A stretch of 64,000 nt of DNA from Bacteroides mediterraneensis (GTDB taxonomy: Bacteria; Bacteroidota; Bacteroidia; Bacteroidales; Bacteroidaceae): the NCBI RefSeq assembly GCF_900128455.1, contig NZ_LT635783.1, forward strand, positions 2,803,338 to 2,867,337. Reading direction: 5' to 3'. Positions 9,501 through 17,708 of this stretch are shown piece by piece. Position numbers and translations under genes: made by a program. Within the stretch, counting starts at the first letter, position 1. Each line of letters begins with the position of its first letter. The notes below the pieces were generated by a model, which saw only the letters and a program-made list of their open reading frames with translations, had not been told where the DNA came from and ran no database searches.

Positions 9501-9722
9501 TACATGGGTAAAAAGAACTCAGTCCGGTTCAAAAACATACAGCGTGGTGTGGAAGTTCAGAAAATAGAAACGACTCCCACTGGAGGAATATCCTACAAAA
9601 AGACCTCGACACCGGACATTGCCCTGTGTTTCGATTACAAGATGATTAAGGATACTTATAATATTAACCTCGAGGTAGAGGTGGAAGGCAATGAGACCAC
9701 AAGTGATGATTTAGATGAGTAA
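6522..9722 (+). CDS. Phage DNA primase-helicase (CHC2 zinc finger, Toprim, P-loop ATPase)
   Basis: A 1,066-aa replication protein. Residues about 5-85 form a DnaG-type CHC2 zinc-binding domain (CCPFHQEDTPSF, then WYCFGACKEGGN). About 225-330 is a Toprim catalytic domain (EGAPDVMRLQSIG, then CFLPDADAI). About 660-800 is a P-loop helicase-like ATPase (LNLFGPKGSGKSELGH; Walker B-like LVHIDEFKN). It would synthesise primers and unwind DNA at the replication fork. It is the last gene before an origin-like repeat cluster, and a hairpin terminator follows 25 bp after its stop codon. The family assignment is strong; the helicase polarity and any partner are unknown. Confidence 0.9.
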   Translation: MISNSDIEKILDRADIVDVVGQFVQLQRSGVRYKACCPFHQEDTPSFMVDQARGLWYCFGACKEGGNVIKFVEKINNMNFPEACHWLADKYGIDIEDKKEEKNPEELKAIRKRASMFAINEFAAQYFLANLQKTEADAARAKIKQRWGEQYPQEQGIGYALPSWSAFADAAIKAGYSADLMVECGLIRKRKEGDGYYDFYRDRIMIPIRDRFRNIIGWTARDMSEVDGTPKYLNSCQSDIYDKSDSIFGIDNAIRQAAKEEKFYCVEGAPDVMRLQSIGINNTIASLGAAWTKKQFYQIKRYATSLCFLPDADAIKPGEQYGTGIAAVIKSGQLAMECGFSVSVKEIPCGEGNTKNDPDSYCTSRTKFKDLDEVDFITWYAGYAFKADGSTEDKSSAVSKIAQMVAMVGDEVTEQMYLEQLKKIYNHKNLWLTAINREKKKISESRADKTQTINRDLLAKYGFFESNNCYYSTNDGKEYQWSNFVMQPMFHIKDSLNPKRLYRIKNQNRQEEIVEMKQEDLVSLSKFKQKVEGLGNYIWLATEKEMTRLKMYLYEQTETAVEITQLGWQRKGFYAFGNGVFDTEWHPVDDYGIVRLGDKGNYYLPASSLIYRDDDKLFQFERRFVHLNYSGISMRDYFSKLVGVFGDNAKVGICFLLATLFRDVITGYTKSFPILNLFGPKGSGKSELGHSLMSLFIIDNTPPNIQNATIPALAELVAQCSNALVHIDEFKNNIDIDKREYLKGLWDGAGRSRINMDRDKKREITAVDSGVILSGQEMATADIALFSRLIFLTFSKSEFTDAEKKRYSELVDIRKRGLSHLTLQILRHRAKMEQQFVSNFHSCLSDIIEGLGAEKVEDRILRNWIIPLAAFRTLEGVLDLPFSYQDICKVTLDGIVRQNAECKSNNELANFWNVVSYLQQDGEIFIEGDYRIEYVNKFKSNLIKIEQQYQEPKAILMMRKNRIFMLYKKFGKQVGDSILPEGSLVYYLENSKEYMGKKNSVRFKNIQRGVEVQKIETTPTGGISYKKTSTPDIALCFDYKMIKDTYNINLEVEVEGNETTSDDLDE

Positions 9723-9740
9723 TAAAAATGGTTTTAGAGT

Positions 9741-10058
9741 TGTAGAAAGGCGTGGCGTCGTGAGGACGCTGCGTCTTTTTTATATGCCCGGAGCAGTACT
9801 CACCCTTTTTCAAATGGGGTGAAAAAGGCTTCTACACTTTCTACACCTTCTACAATGTTAATAATGAGATATTTATATATTCTACATACATTCTACAAAC
9901 CTTCTACAAAATTCTACAAAATGCTGTTTTTGTTAAAACCTTCTACAAATTACTTCATTTTCTACATAATTTCTACAATTGTAGAAGCCTTATAAAATTA
10001 TAAACTATTGATTACCAGTATATTTTATTTTCTGTAGAAAGTGTAGAAGGCGTAGAAG
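9741..10058. repeat. TTCTACA iteron-like cluster, candidate replication origin
   Basis: Ten exact TTCTACA motifs start at 9830, 9839, 9848, 9880, 9891, 9902, 9912, 9941, 9960 and 9971. Four exact inverted copies (TGTAGAA) start at 9741, 9980, 10033 and 10042, and one CGTAGAA variant lies near 10051. Many neighbours are spaced 9-11 bp, close to one helical turn. One adjacent pair makes a perfect 16-bp palindrome (9971-9986). The DNA is AT-rich and lies just downstream of the primase-helicase gene. Origin or operator function is inferred. Confidence 0.8.
9748..9781 (+). terminator. Terminator after the primase gene
   Basis: The stem AGGCG-(tg)-GCGTC-gtgag-GACGC-(tg)-CGTCT is followed by six T. 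A second hairpin with the same architecture but different paired bases lies at 28828-28860, indicating a conserved phage terminator. Confidence 0.8.
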
Positions 10059-10175
10059 GCAAAAAGTATGTCATATCTGGAAATATACTTTTTGCTTTTG
10101 GAGCAGATTAATGACAAATTTATTTATCTAAAAAGTAATATATATATTATATTTATAATAAATAATCAATTCATT

Positions 10176-10658
10176 ATGAGCCACATTGTGTTTTATATCA
10201 AACTGGAGCCTTATTTAAAGCAATGGCTTCACAATAGCCTGGGAAATCCGGTGGTATTTCCACCGCAGAGTAATGAGAATGCTGTCATCCGCCGGTTCCT
10301 CCGGAAAAGACCACCGGAAGTTCAGCCGGAAATGGCAGAAGACGAATTGACAGCCATCGTCATTCCCGACAGCAAAGCCAAACCGCCGCAATATTATAAC
10401 TACCTGGGCAAAAAAGCCAAGGCAGCTGTAAAGGAGACCATCGAAGACCTGTTCCGGGCGAACCTCTGGAATGAGATGAGCGACCTGACTAAGCGCGATT
10501 GCGGCCTGAACAAGACCATCGCTGCCTGGTGTGAAATGCACGGCATCGATGACGACTATTCGGAGACTGTCAGACAGAAATACTACCGTATGAGGACCAG
10601 TTATAGCCGGAGAGGTATCTTTTTAGGTTCTTTAACCAGAAAACACTCGGATGAGTAG
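10176..10658 (+). CDS. Phage protein of unknown function
   Basis: About 160 aa, starting at the ATG at 10176 (MSHIVFYIKLEPYLKQWLHN). A longer frame opening at 10068 adds 36 residues of low-complexity AT-rich sequence and is less likely. It contains a proline- and charge-rich middle and a basic C terminus (KYYRMRTSYSRRGIFLG) that could bind DNA. It follows the iteron cluster directly and precedes the structural genes, so it may act in replication or late gene control. No family recognised. Confidence 0.65.
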   Translation: MSHIVFYIKLEPYLKQWLHNSLGNPVVFPPQSNENAVIRRFLRKRPPEVQPEMAEDELTAIVIPDSKAKPPQYYNYLGKKAKAAVKETIEDLFRANLWNEMSDLTKRDCGLNKTIAAWCEMHGIDDDYSETVRQKYYRMRTSYSRRGIFLGSLTRKHSDE

Positions 10659-10715
10659 GCCGTTTTTGTACAAACCCAAACAACACCGAACACACATAAT
10701 CCAATAACAAAAATC

Positions 10716-11132
10716 ATGGTACATCTGATTCAGAACATTAGAAAAGTAGAATGCATCGAGGCCTATCACCTTCAGCATTCAGACATCATAGCCGACCGGG
10801 GAGTATGGCTGAATGTCTACCAGCAATTCAGCCCAATTTCGACCATCGGGCTGAGTTCAGTCGAGATTTCCGACAAAATCGAGAACAAACAACGCATTTT
10901 CACCACCAAACTCACCATGTTCCGGTCAAAGAAGCTGCTACCTGGTGCCAAAAAGTTCTGCTTCAAGGTAACAACCGTCACCGGCTCCCAGTTCCTGATT
11001 GGTTCATCCGAAAAACCTTACCCCGTCATACAAAACGAAGAGACTTTTCCGTCCGCAGCCAGTGGACGGGCAGGTGTTACCGTCACAGTAACCCTGACCT
11101 CCCCTATTCCAATGCTTGCCATATTAGATTAG
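10716..11132 (+). CDS. Phage protein of unknown function
   Basis: A 138-aa protein beginning MVHLIQNIRKVECIEAY, with a beta-rich C-terminal half ending GVTVTVTLTSPIPMLAILD. It sits between the replication and head modules and may be a minor structural protein. An overlapping frame (10751-11173) is also open but is Arg/His-rich and less protein-like. Confidence rests on position and composition. Confidence 0.55.
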   Translation: MVHLIQNIRKVECIEAYHLQHSDIIADRGVWLNVYQQFSPISTIGLSSVEISDKIENKQRIFTTKLTMFRSKKLLPGAKKFCFKVTTVTGSQFLIGSSEKPYPVIQNEETFPSAASGRAGVTVTVTLTSPIPMLAILD

Positions 11133-11189
11133 AGTCTTTTTATGCAATATATATAAGGTATAATATTGCGTAGACTAATTTTCGACAAC

Positions 11190-12224
11190 ATGGATTATAG
11201 TATTAGTATTGATTCACACATCGGTCCTTGGGGATATTCAAAGAACTATATCCGAAGCCAGATGTCAGGTTTGAAAAACAAGCCTGTCAATGTGCGTGTA
11301 TCGTCCCTCGGTGGCTCGGTGGACGATGCGCTCGACATCCGGCAGCAGTTTCTTGATCACGGCAACGTGACTTGCTACCTGTATGGATACGTAGCCAGCG
11401 CGGCTACCATCCTGGCTACCGGTGCCAAGAAAACCTGCATGTCCAGATATGCATTCTACCTTATTCATAAGGTGTCAAACTGGGTGGATGCCTGGGGTAA
11501 TTACAATGCCGACCAGATTCAACAGCTCATTGATGATCTGAAGGCTAACAAGCTGGAGAATGATAAGATGGATTTGGTATTGGCCAATCTCTACGCCAAC
11601 AAGTGCAAGAAAAAGGTAGATGACATTCTTCCTATTTTAAAAGAGGGCCGCTGGCTTACTGCACAAGAAGCACTTGAATACGGATTCATTGATGAAATCG
11701 TAGAAGAAGGTTCAAAACTGAACTTCGACGATGCCATGAAGACCCGTTTCAACATGTTCCATCTTCCGGCTTTGCCTGCGATGGAGGACAAGACCGAAAG
11801 TCCGGAAGCAGAAACCGCACCCAGTTGGTTCAACAATTTCGTGAACAAATTCTTCAAGGGACACCAGCCGGATACTCCACAGGCACAAAATAAACCACTC
11901 AATCATTCAACAACACAAATGAAAAAGGATTATCAGAAAGTCAATTCCATCTTGAAAATCGAGGGTGTGGAAGTTGACAAAGATGGTAAGGTGATGCTTA
12001 CCGAAGATCAGGTCAAGGCCCTCAATGACCACATCGCCCATCTGGAGCAGGAATCTTCTGATAAAGACAATCAGATTTCCGATCTGAAGAAGCAGAATGA
12101 AAACCTGCAAAAAAATGATGGTGAGGAAACCACACACATCAATGGTGATGAAGGTGAGGATGACGACATTGCAAAACTAAACACTGCTAAAGAATTGTTT
12201 AACGACGTAAAAGATTTGTTATAA
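11190..12224 (+). CDS. Head maturation protease fused to a scaffold-like domain (ClpP-like, S14/S49 clan)
   Basis: About 344 aa from the ATG at 11190; a TTG at 11166 would add eight residues. The first 175 residues are a ClpP-type serine protease fold: VNVRVSSLGGSVDDAL, the nucleophile region YGYVASAATILATGAKK (Ser in A-S-A) and the histidine in FYLIHKVSNW. The last 150 residues are acidic and coiled coil (LNDHIAHLEQESSDKDNQI), typical of an assembly scaffold fused to the protease. It would process and shape the capsid shell. The major capsid gene follows 1 bp later, which supports the call. Confidence 0.85.
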   Translation: MDYSISIDSHIGPWGYSKNYIRSQMSGLKNKPVNVRVSSLGGSVDDALDIRQQFLDHGNVTCYLYGYVASAATILATGAKKTCMSRYAFYLIHKVSNWVDAWGNYNADQIQQLIDDLKANKLENDKMDLVLANLYANKCKKKVDDILPILKEGRWLTAQEALEYGFIDEIVEEGSKLNFDDAMKTRFNMFHLPALPAMEDKTESPEAETAPSWFNNFVNKFFKGHQPDTPQAQNKPLNHSTTQMKKDYQKVNSILKIEGVEVDKDGKVMLTEDQVKALNDHIAHLEQESSDKDNQISDLKKQNENLQKNDGEETTHINGDEGEDDDIAKLNTAKELFNDVKDLL

Positions 12225-12225
12225 G

Positions 12226-13221
12226 ATGGCAGACACAACTGGATACGTAAAAATTACGGATGAGCAGCTGGCCAAGTCGGCTGTTCGTTATCGAAAAGAA
12301 TTACTGATGATGCCGGTACTGGCATTGGGTACAACTTTACAGCACATGACACAAAGACCGGGTGTTCGCGGTAAAGAAGTGGTAGGCGAATTATCTGGCG
12401 ATATTGAGCTGGGACCTTATGACGAAGGACGTGAAGATACTGATGGAGTATCTATCAATCCGCGTACATTAGAAACCTTTCTCGGTAGTGTAGTAAAGAA
12501 GTTTTCTCCTAACTCTGTATGGCAGACCATTTACGGTAATCTGATTACAAAAGGAGAGGCTTTGAAAAATGTAGATATTGCCCGCCAGGTGCTGGCTTTC
12601 CTGACTGCGAAAATGGGTGGTAACTTGAATGCTTCTATTTGGAACGCGAAACGTAACGACAGTGGAACCAAGACCAAAGAACTTTTCAATGGTTTTGACA
12701 CCATTACCAAAACTGAAAAAGACGCAGCTAAAATCTCTACTGATTTGGGTAATATGTTCACCATCGAAGCAATCAGTAAAGATAACGCCGTAGATGTCTT
12801 GAAAGCATTTTACCGTGCAGCTGATCCGGTTTTGCGTGAAACGCAAACTAAATTGTTTATTCCTCAGGGAGTGTACGATAATTATGTAGACGATTACCAG
12901 GCGACTGTGGGGCATGTACCTTATAACACCAGTTTTGAAAAAACGGTACTCGAAGGTTCCAATGGCCGTTGCGAATTGGTTCCGCTGGCGAATAAGGCAG
13001 GTTCACCGTTCATCCACCTGACAACCAAGAGCAATATGCTCGTAGGTTTTGGCAATGGTGCCGATGCGGAGAACATTACCGTTGAGAAGCATCATGCATT
13101 CAAACTGGATTACATCGCTACAATGTACTTCGGTACAGAATTTGAATCAATTTCTAAAGAGCGTCTGCTGGTTGGTACCGTCGACGGTACAACTCCGGTT
13201 CTCGCTGGCATAGGAGGGTAA
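12226..13221 (+). CDS. Major capsid protein
   Basis: A 331-aa protein immediately after the protease-scaffold gene, in the standard head-gene position, with the length and composition of a shell protein. The C-terminal segment HAFKLDYIATMYFGTEFESISKERLLVGT reads like the conserved end of Bacteroidetes phage capsid proteins. The HK97 fold itself cannot be confirmed by eye. No other open frame in the head region is a better candidate. Confidence 0.75.
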   Translation: MADTTGYVKITDEQLAKSAVRYRKELLMMPVLALGTTLQHMTQRPGVRGKEVVGELSGDIELGPYDEGREDTDGVSINPRTLETFLGSVVKKFSPNSVWQTIYGNLITKGEALKNVDIARQVLAFLTAKMGGNLNASIWNAKRNDSGTKTKELFNGFDTITKTEKDAAKISTDLGNMFTIEAISKDNAVDVLKAFYRAADPVLRETQTKLFIPQGVYDNYVDDYQATVGHVPYNTSFEKTVLEGSNGRCELVPLANKAGSPFIHLTTKSNMLVGFGNGADAENITVEKHHAFKLDYIATMYFGTEFESISKERLLVGTVDGTTPVLAGIGG

Positions 13222-13224
13222 ATT

Positions 13225-13827
13225 ATGGCAGTAGATTGTACAAGCAAAGGGATGTACGAATCCCTTTCCTGGTGTCCAGGTCAGACCTCACAGCCAGGTA
13301 TCAGACGTAAGGTTTTCTTCATTCCGAAAAGCTGGATTGAAAAATGGCCGGTGCTTCCTGACATTGACGGAGCGGAGAGCATGGCTGCATTAGCCACATA
13401 CGAAGGCGACTTTGTGCTGGCGGCAGACAAGAAATGGCAGTACCTGGAGGTATTGACCACCAAATCCAACATTGCCTCTGATTCACAAGGTGAAAAGCCT
13501 TCCAAAACGATTCTTAACAAAGCCACATTGTTATATGCCGGTACAGACGAAGAAGCATCAGGATTTTGTCGACAGGCAAATAATGATGAGATGATTTATC
13601 TGTGCCAGCAGCGTAACGGAAAGTTTCGCGTGGTAGGTTCAGAAGCTTATGATCCTGATACAACAATTTCCCAGACCTCCGGCGAAGGAGAAACAGGTAC
13701 AGCGGGAACTACCCTCACGGCACAGTGTACGGACATTTGCCCGTCACCGTTCTACACAGGCAAAATCGAAACAGAAGATGGCGATATCTCCGGAGCGGAT
13801 GGTAGCGCAATCCTTCCGAGTGGATAA
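13225..13827 (+). CDS. Probable head-associated structural protein
   Basis: A 200-aa protein starting 3 bp after the capsid gene. It has a Thr/Gly/Ser-rich C-terminal region (TISQTSGEGETGTAGTTLTA) of the kind seen in head decoration or minor capsid proteins. Co-transcription with the capsid gene and tight spacing suggest a virion role. No family recognised. Confidence 0.6.
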   Translation: MAVDCTSKGMYESLSWCPGQTSQPGIRRKVFFIPKSWIEKWPVLPDIDGAESMAALATYEGDFVLAADKKWQYLEVLTTKSNIASDSQGEKPSKTILNKATLLYAGTDEEASGFCRQANNDEMIYLCQQRNGKFRVVGSEAYDPDTTISQTSGEGETGTAGTTLTAQCTDICPSPFYTGKIETEDGDISGADGSAILPSG

Positions 13828-13845
13828 TAATAGGAGGCTACAGTT

Positions 13846-14649
13846 ATGTACATAGATGAACAGTTCACCATAAACATGCAAGGCTGGCTCAATACGGAGC
13901 CGGCCAAGCGTGACCTGATGAAAGGTGCGGAAATGGTGCTCAAGCTGACCCGTAACCGCATCCTTTATCAGAATATTTCCCACAATCCGCAGAAGTTTGC
14001 AAGCAAGATTGAGTATGAGCTGAAGAAACACCTGGCCATCCGCCTGGACCGAAAGACGATTCAGGACGTGGTCAAGATGGACAAAGAGCTGGTTCCAGCC
14101 GTAGCTGAAACACTGGCCACCTTCCAGCCTGAAATCAGTTCCGATGACGACACACCGCAAGAAGCTACCATCGCAAAGGGTAAACGCGCGGATCACGATT
14201 CATTGCCCGAAGAAATTCGTCAGCTGTGGGAAGACAACAAAGACATCTATTTCCGCTTGAAGCAGACTTTTGAGACTTTGAAAACCATGAAGGATGCTCT
14301 TCCATGCGACAGGTACGAATACTTGAAGCTACTGGAAGAGCTGGATGCCAGATATCGGGATAACATGAACAAGTACGACCATTTCAATCCGGACACTCAG
14401 GGTGCCGGCGGAGCAGAAGGTGAATCACCTGAAGACCCCGCTGAAATGGCCAAAAAAGTCAGTGCAGCCCGCGGCTATCTGTCAGACAACAAGAAGAAAC
14501 TGGCAGAGCTGAAGGAATCCGGAGACCAGGAGAAGTACGAGAAGCTGCTGGCCAAAGTACAGCAGAGATACGACTTCCTTATCTCCACCGGAAACAACGT
14601 AGGAGAAGACCAGGTGAATGCCTTACGTGAATTAGGGTTGAAAGCATGA
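13846..14649 (+). CDS. Phage structural or assembly protein, unrecognised
   Basis: A 267-aa, mostly helical, charged protein preceded by AGGAGG (13832-13837) about 8 bp before its ATG. The middle contains an acidic Gly/Glu-rich linker (GAGGAEGESPEDPAEM), followed by a C-terminal coiled coil (DNKKKLAELKESGDQEKYEKLLAKV). It overlaps the next gene by 4 bp. It lies between capsid and terminase genes, so a head assembly role is likely but unproven. Confidence 0.65.
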   Translation: MYIDEQFTINMQGWLNTEPAKRDLMKGAEMVLKLTRNRILYQNISHNPQKFASKIEYELKKHLAIRLDRKTIQDVVKMDKELVPAVAETLATFQPEISSDDDTPQEATIAKGKRADHDSLPEEIRQLWEDNKDIYFRLKQTFETLKTMKDALPCDRYEYLKLLEELDARYRDNMNKYDHFNPDTQGAGGAEGESPEDPAEMAKKVSAARGYLSDNKKKLAELKESGDQEKYEKLLAKVQQRYDFLISTGNNVGEDQVNALRELGLKA

Positions 14650-15146
14650 AACATGTAAACCGATTGCTGAAGCCGTTATCCGATGTGCCGTTACAAGCAT
14701 ACCTGGATAACCGGCTTCAGCTTTTTGATGTTCTTGAGTACATCCTGTCACAGACCGGACCGGCTAAGGTCTATGTATCCACCTTTTCTACATCCGAAGA
14801 GTTCTTGCGCCGGTTGTTTTCGCTTCGCAAACGGAAGATGATCCTTCACTCCGTTCTGCTTGCTGACCTGAAGGCAGCTCGAAAGACCGTCAACTTGTAT
14901 ACCTTTATGTCTTCCGTATTCGATGACGTGTACCTCACGGAAAACCATTCCAAGGTATTGCTTATCGAGAACGATCGCTGGATGGTTACAGTCGTTACCA
15001 GTCAGAACCAGACGCGAGGCAACCGGACAGAATGTGCGATGATCACGACACAGCCTGACATCTTTCTCACTTTGCGAGACCAGTTTTCAGAGATTATTAA
15101 TACCCGAAGCCTACACCTCAATGGAATTCACTTCAACACAGATTAA
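14646..15146 (+). CDS. PLD-like protein with a degenerate HKD motif
   Basis: A 166-aa protein. ENHSKVLLIENDRWM followed by VVTSQNQT matches one half of the phospholipase D HxK(x)4D(x)6GSxxN signature, with Glu in place of Asp and Thr-Ser for Gly-Ser. The N-terminal PAKVYVSTFSTSEEFL also resembles the first strand of PLD folds. With one motif it would need to dimerise, as PLD-type nucleases do. It is embedded in the head/packaging operon, overlapping the genes on both sides. A nuclease or structural role is possible; neither is established. Confidence 0.6.
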   Translation: MKHVNRLLKPLSDVPLQAYLDNRLQLFDVLEYILSQTGPAKVYVSTFSTSEEFLRRLFSLRKRKMILHSVLLADLKAARKTVNLYTFMSSVFDDVYLTENHSKVLLIENDRWMVTVVTSQNQTRGNRTECAMITTQPDIFLTLRDQFSEIINTRSLHLNGIHFNTD

Positions 15147-15402
15147 CAGAATTAAGGAACTTGCTGCGATGCTCACTCCAGTGTCGGATATCGCTGTTCT
15201 GATGGACGTAGATGAACGCCGTCTGCGAGAAATCATATCCGACAAGTCCCATCCGGTCAGTATTGCTTACCGTAAGGGGAAAGCCGAAAGAGCTTTGCAG
15301 ATCCGGCAGAATGAGCTGGAACTGGCCGAAGCCGGTAGTCCGCTGGCGGTACAGCTGGTAGGTTCTTATATCCGAGATATGGATTCCGATGAAGATTTAT
15401 AA
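15121..15402 (+). CDS. Small HTH protein, possible terminase small subunit component
   Basis: A 93-aa protein overlapping the previous gene by 26 bp. The N-terminal half looks like an HTH of the terminase-small-subunit type (INRIKELAAMLTPVSDIAVLMDVDERRLREII). The C-terminal half (AERALQIRQNELELAEAGSPLAVQLVGSYI) resembles the helical region of the same family. It sits two genes before the large terminase. It and the next gene are both plausible small-subunit candidates. Confidence 0.6.
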   Translation: MEFTSTQINRIKELAAMLTPVSDIAVLMDVDERRLREIISDKSHPVSIAYRKGKAERALQIRQNELELAEAGSPLAVQLVGSYIRDMDSDEDL

Positions 15403-15404
15403 CT

Positions 15405-16028
15405 ATGCCATTACCCGCAACAATTGATATTGCAAAAGAAAATCTCTTTGCCTCGGTCGACGAGATGAAAGAGCGTAACATTCCCGAAGTCATTCAGCAG
15501 CGTCTGCTCAGACTTCGGGACATGTATAATTATTGGCTCCAGTACCCGCGCATACGAGAACAGGAAATCGTTTTGGAACTTCAGAAGCGATACCAGATAC
15601 AGAAGTCAGCTGCTTACGAAGATATTCGGATCATCAAGTATCTGCTGGGTGATTTGAACAAAGCCACCAAGGACTACCATCGCTACCGCTTCATCCAGCG
15701 CAACGAAGAGAGCTACGAGATGGCCAAGCGAATGAAGGATGCCAGGGCGATGGCCGCTTGCGACAACTATTACGCCAAGTACATGCAACTCGACAAAGAG
15801 GACGCCAAGGATTTAGGCTACGACAAGATTGTGGTGCAACCCTTCCAGCCGGACAGCGACCCGACGATTATCGGAATTAAACCGATACCGAACATCCGGC
15901 AGCGCATTGCGGATAAGATAAAGCAGTACATGAATGAGGATGTCCAGGACATCCAGTTCGAAGATGCAGACTTCAACGAAGACGACATTTTCAACCCTAA
16001 AAAATCACAGGAGGCACTCGAACCATGA
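15405..16028 (+). CDS. Putative terminase small subunit / DNA-packaging protein
   Basis: A 207-aa charged, helical protein directly upstream of the large terminase, overlapping it by 4 bp. The segment LRDMYNYWLQYPRIREQEIVLELQKRYQIQKSAAYEDI resembles an HTH with a trailing helical bundle, and the C terminus is acidic. Position and coupling to the large subunit support a packaging role. The assignment is by context; the adjacent 93-aa protein is the alternative. Confidence 0.6.
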   Translation: MPLPATIDIAKENLFASVDEMKERNIPEVIQQRLLRLRDMYNYWLQYPRIREQEIVLELQKRYQIQKSAAYEDIRIIKYLLGDLNKATKDYHRYRFIQRNEESYEMAKRMKDARAMAACDNYYAKYMQLDKEDAKDLGYDKIVVQPFQPDSDPTIIGIKPIPNIRQRIADKIKQYMNEDVQDIQFEDADFNEDDIFNPKKSQEALEP

Positions 16029-17632
16029 GAGAATACTTCCATGACACCCAGCAGCAGGTTCTATTCACCCCGGCAAAAGACATAGTGCTTTGTGCCGGAC
16101 GTGGTTGGGGTAAAGGTCCGATTCATGCCGCCATCAACCTGCGTAACATGCAGCGTATGCCCGGAAGCATCACCGGTTTTGTGGCGGCCAACTGTAAACG
16201 TGCCCTCACCAACACCATCCCGTCCATGCTGATCCACTGGCAGCGATGGGGATTCAAACGTGATGTGCACTGGACCATCGGAAAGAAGCCGCCGAAGTCG
16301 TGGGGGTGGGGTGAACCTATCTTCCAGCCTGACAACTGGGAGAATGTGATTTCATTCTACAACGGATCCATCGGCTACATCATCAGCCAGGACCGTTCCG
16401 GAACCTCCAACTCCTTCTCTCTTGATTATCTCGACATCGACGAAGCAAAGTATATTGACTTCGAGCAGTTGAAGGATGAAACCCTTCCGGCGAACCGAGG
16501 TAACAAACAATACTTCGGTCATCACTACTTTCATCACGGCATGCTGATTACTTCTGATATGCCGGTGACGAAGAAAGGTTCCTAGTTTCTGGATTACGAG
16601 AAGAAATGCGATCCGGAACTGATTGAAGTCATCCAGGCGACAGTGCATGAGATTTGGCGAACAAAGAAACGAATCCGTGACCTTCAGGCTAAATCAGAAC
16701 CTGTACCTTTATATCTGAAAGACTATCTGCGCACCCTGAACCGTGATGTATGCCGGATGGGTTCTGTTGCTGTTTTATATCGTGAGTTCTCCACGATCGA
16801 GAATATGCAGCTGCTGGGCGAAGCATTCATCAACCAGATGAAGCGTGACCTTCCTCCGCTTACCTTTCAGACGGCCATCCTCTGCCGACGTATCGGTATC
16901 AGTCGAGACGGCTTCTACTCCAGCATGACGGAAGGGCACAAATACAATGCGACTGACTTCAGCTACCTGGACAGCCTGGAATATCAGTTCGACAAAATCA
17001 AGGAGCCTTCCTGCCTGATGGATGCAGACCTCGATAGGGATAAGCCCATCTGCATCGCCTTTGACTTTAATGCCAACATCAACTGGCTGGTAGCCGGCCA
17101 GCCGGACCGGAACCGGCTGAAGGTGATTAAATCTTTCTGGGTAAAGTATGAACGTAAGCTCGAGGCCCTGGTGGATGACTTCTGCAAATATTACCGGCAC
17201 CAGCGAAACAAGCTGGTTAACTTCTATTACGACAGCACGGCCCTGGGTTCCAACTATGCAGTAAATGACGAAGACTTTCATTACGTCGTCGAGCGTGCTT
17301 TCAAGGACAGAGGTTGGGAAGTTAATTCCGTCTATATAGGCCCCCCGATGAAACACATAGAGAAGTGGCTGCTAATCAATCGTATGTTTGCAGGGAAGGC
17401 AAAGCTCATTCCATTCTTCAACGAACAGAACAACGAGGATCTGCTTATCTCTGTACAGACAGCTGGTGTGTACAATGGTGGTAAGGATAAGAGAGGGGAG
17501 AAGTTGGCTGAAACAGAAGAAGACCAGCTTCAGGCGAGAACGGACGGTTCGGATGCTTTCGATACGTTGTGTATCGGTTGTGAGCGTTTCCCTCAGATGA
17601 TCGACGATATCTTCGTGACATCATCAATGTAA
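16025..17632 (+). pseudogene. Terminase large subunit interrupted by an in-frame amber codon
   Basis: A 535-codon frame. The N-terminal ATPase has a Walker A-like CAGRGWGKGPIHA (residues 23-35; Gly replaces the usual Ser/Thr after Lys), a Walker B-like LDYLDIDEAKYI, and a coupling-motif-like TSDMP. Codon 187 is TAG (16583-16585), directly after KKGS. The same frame then continues FLDYEKKCDPELI into an RNase H-like nuclease with acidic residues in AFDFNANINWL, FYYDSTALG and DGSDAFDTL. One TGG-to-TAG change would explain it. A GTG at 16643 is the next possible start. Unless the stop is read through, ATPase and nuclease are separated and packaging should fail. Confidence 0.88.
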
Positions 17633-17666
17633 GTTTCAATAGCTAATTAGTTTTATATTAAGGTGT

Positions 17667-17708
17667 AGCCCTGGCGACCGTGCGAATGGTTGTCGGGGCT
17701 GTTTTTTT
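17667..17708 (+). terminator. Terminator after the terminase gene
   Basis: A G/C-rich stem (AGCCC..GCGACC with GGTTGTC..GGGCT, 17667-17700) is followed by a run of seven T. It closes the head/packaging operon and marks the left boundary of the cargo island. Confidence 0.85.

Noticed and set aside
9741..10058. TTCTACA cluster as a CRISPR array or ordinary low-complexity DNA
   Set aside because: The unit is only 7 bp, occurs in both orientations and has no uniform spacers. The exactness and phasing favour protein-binding iterons.
10751..11173. Alternative 140-codon frame overlapping the 10716 gene
   Set aside because: Rich in His, Arg and Ser with no regular secondary-structure pattern; the 10716-11132 frame looks more like a real protein.
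16583..16585. Stop-codon reassignment (TAG read as an amino acid)
   Set aside because: Other prophage genes end at TAG with correct neighbouring starts, and no suppressor tRNA gene was seen in the element.
16025..17632. Two separate genes or an intron in the terminase
   Set aside because: There is no intervening sequence; the frame continues directly after one TAG codon with family-typical residues, so a nonsense change is simpler.
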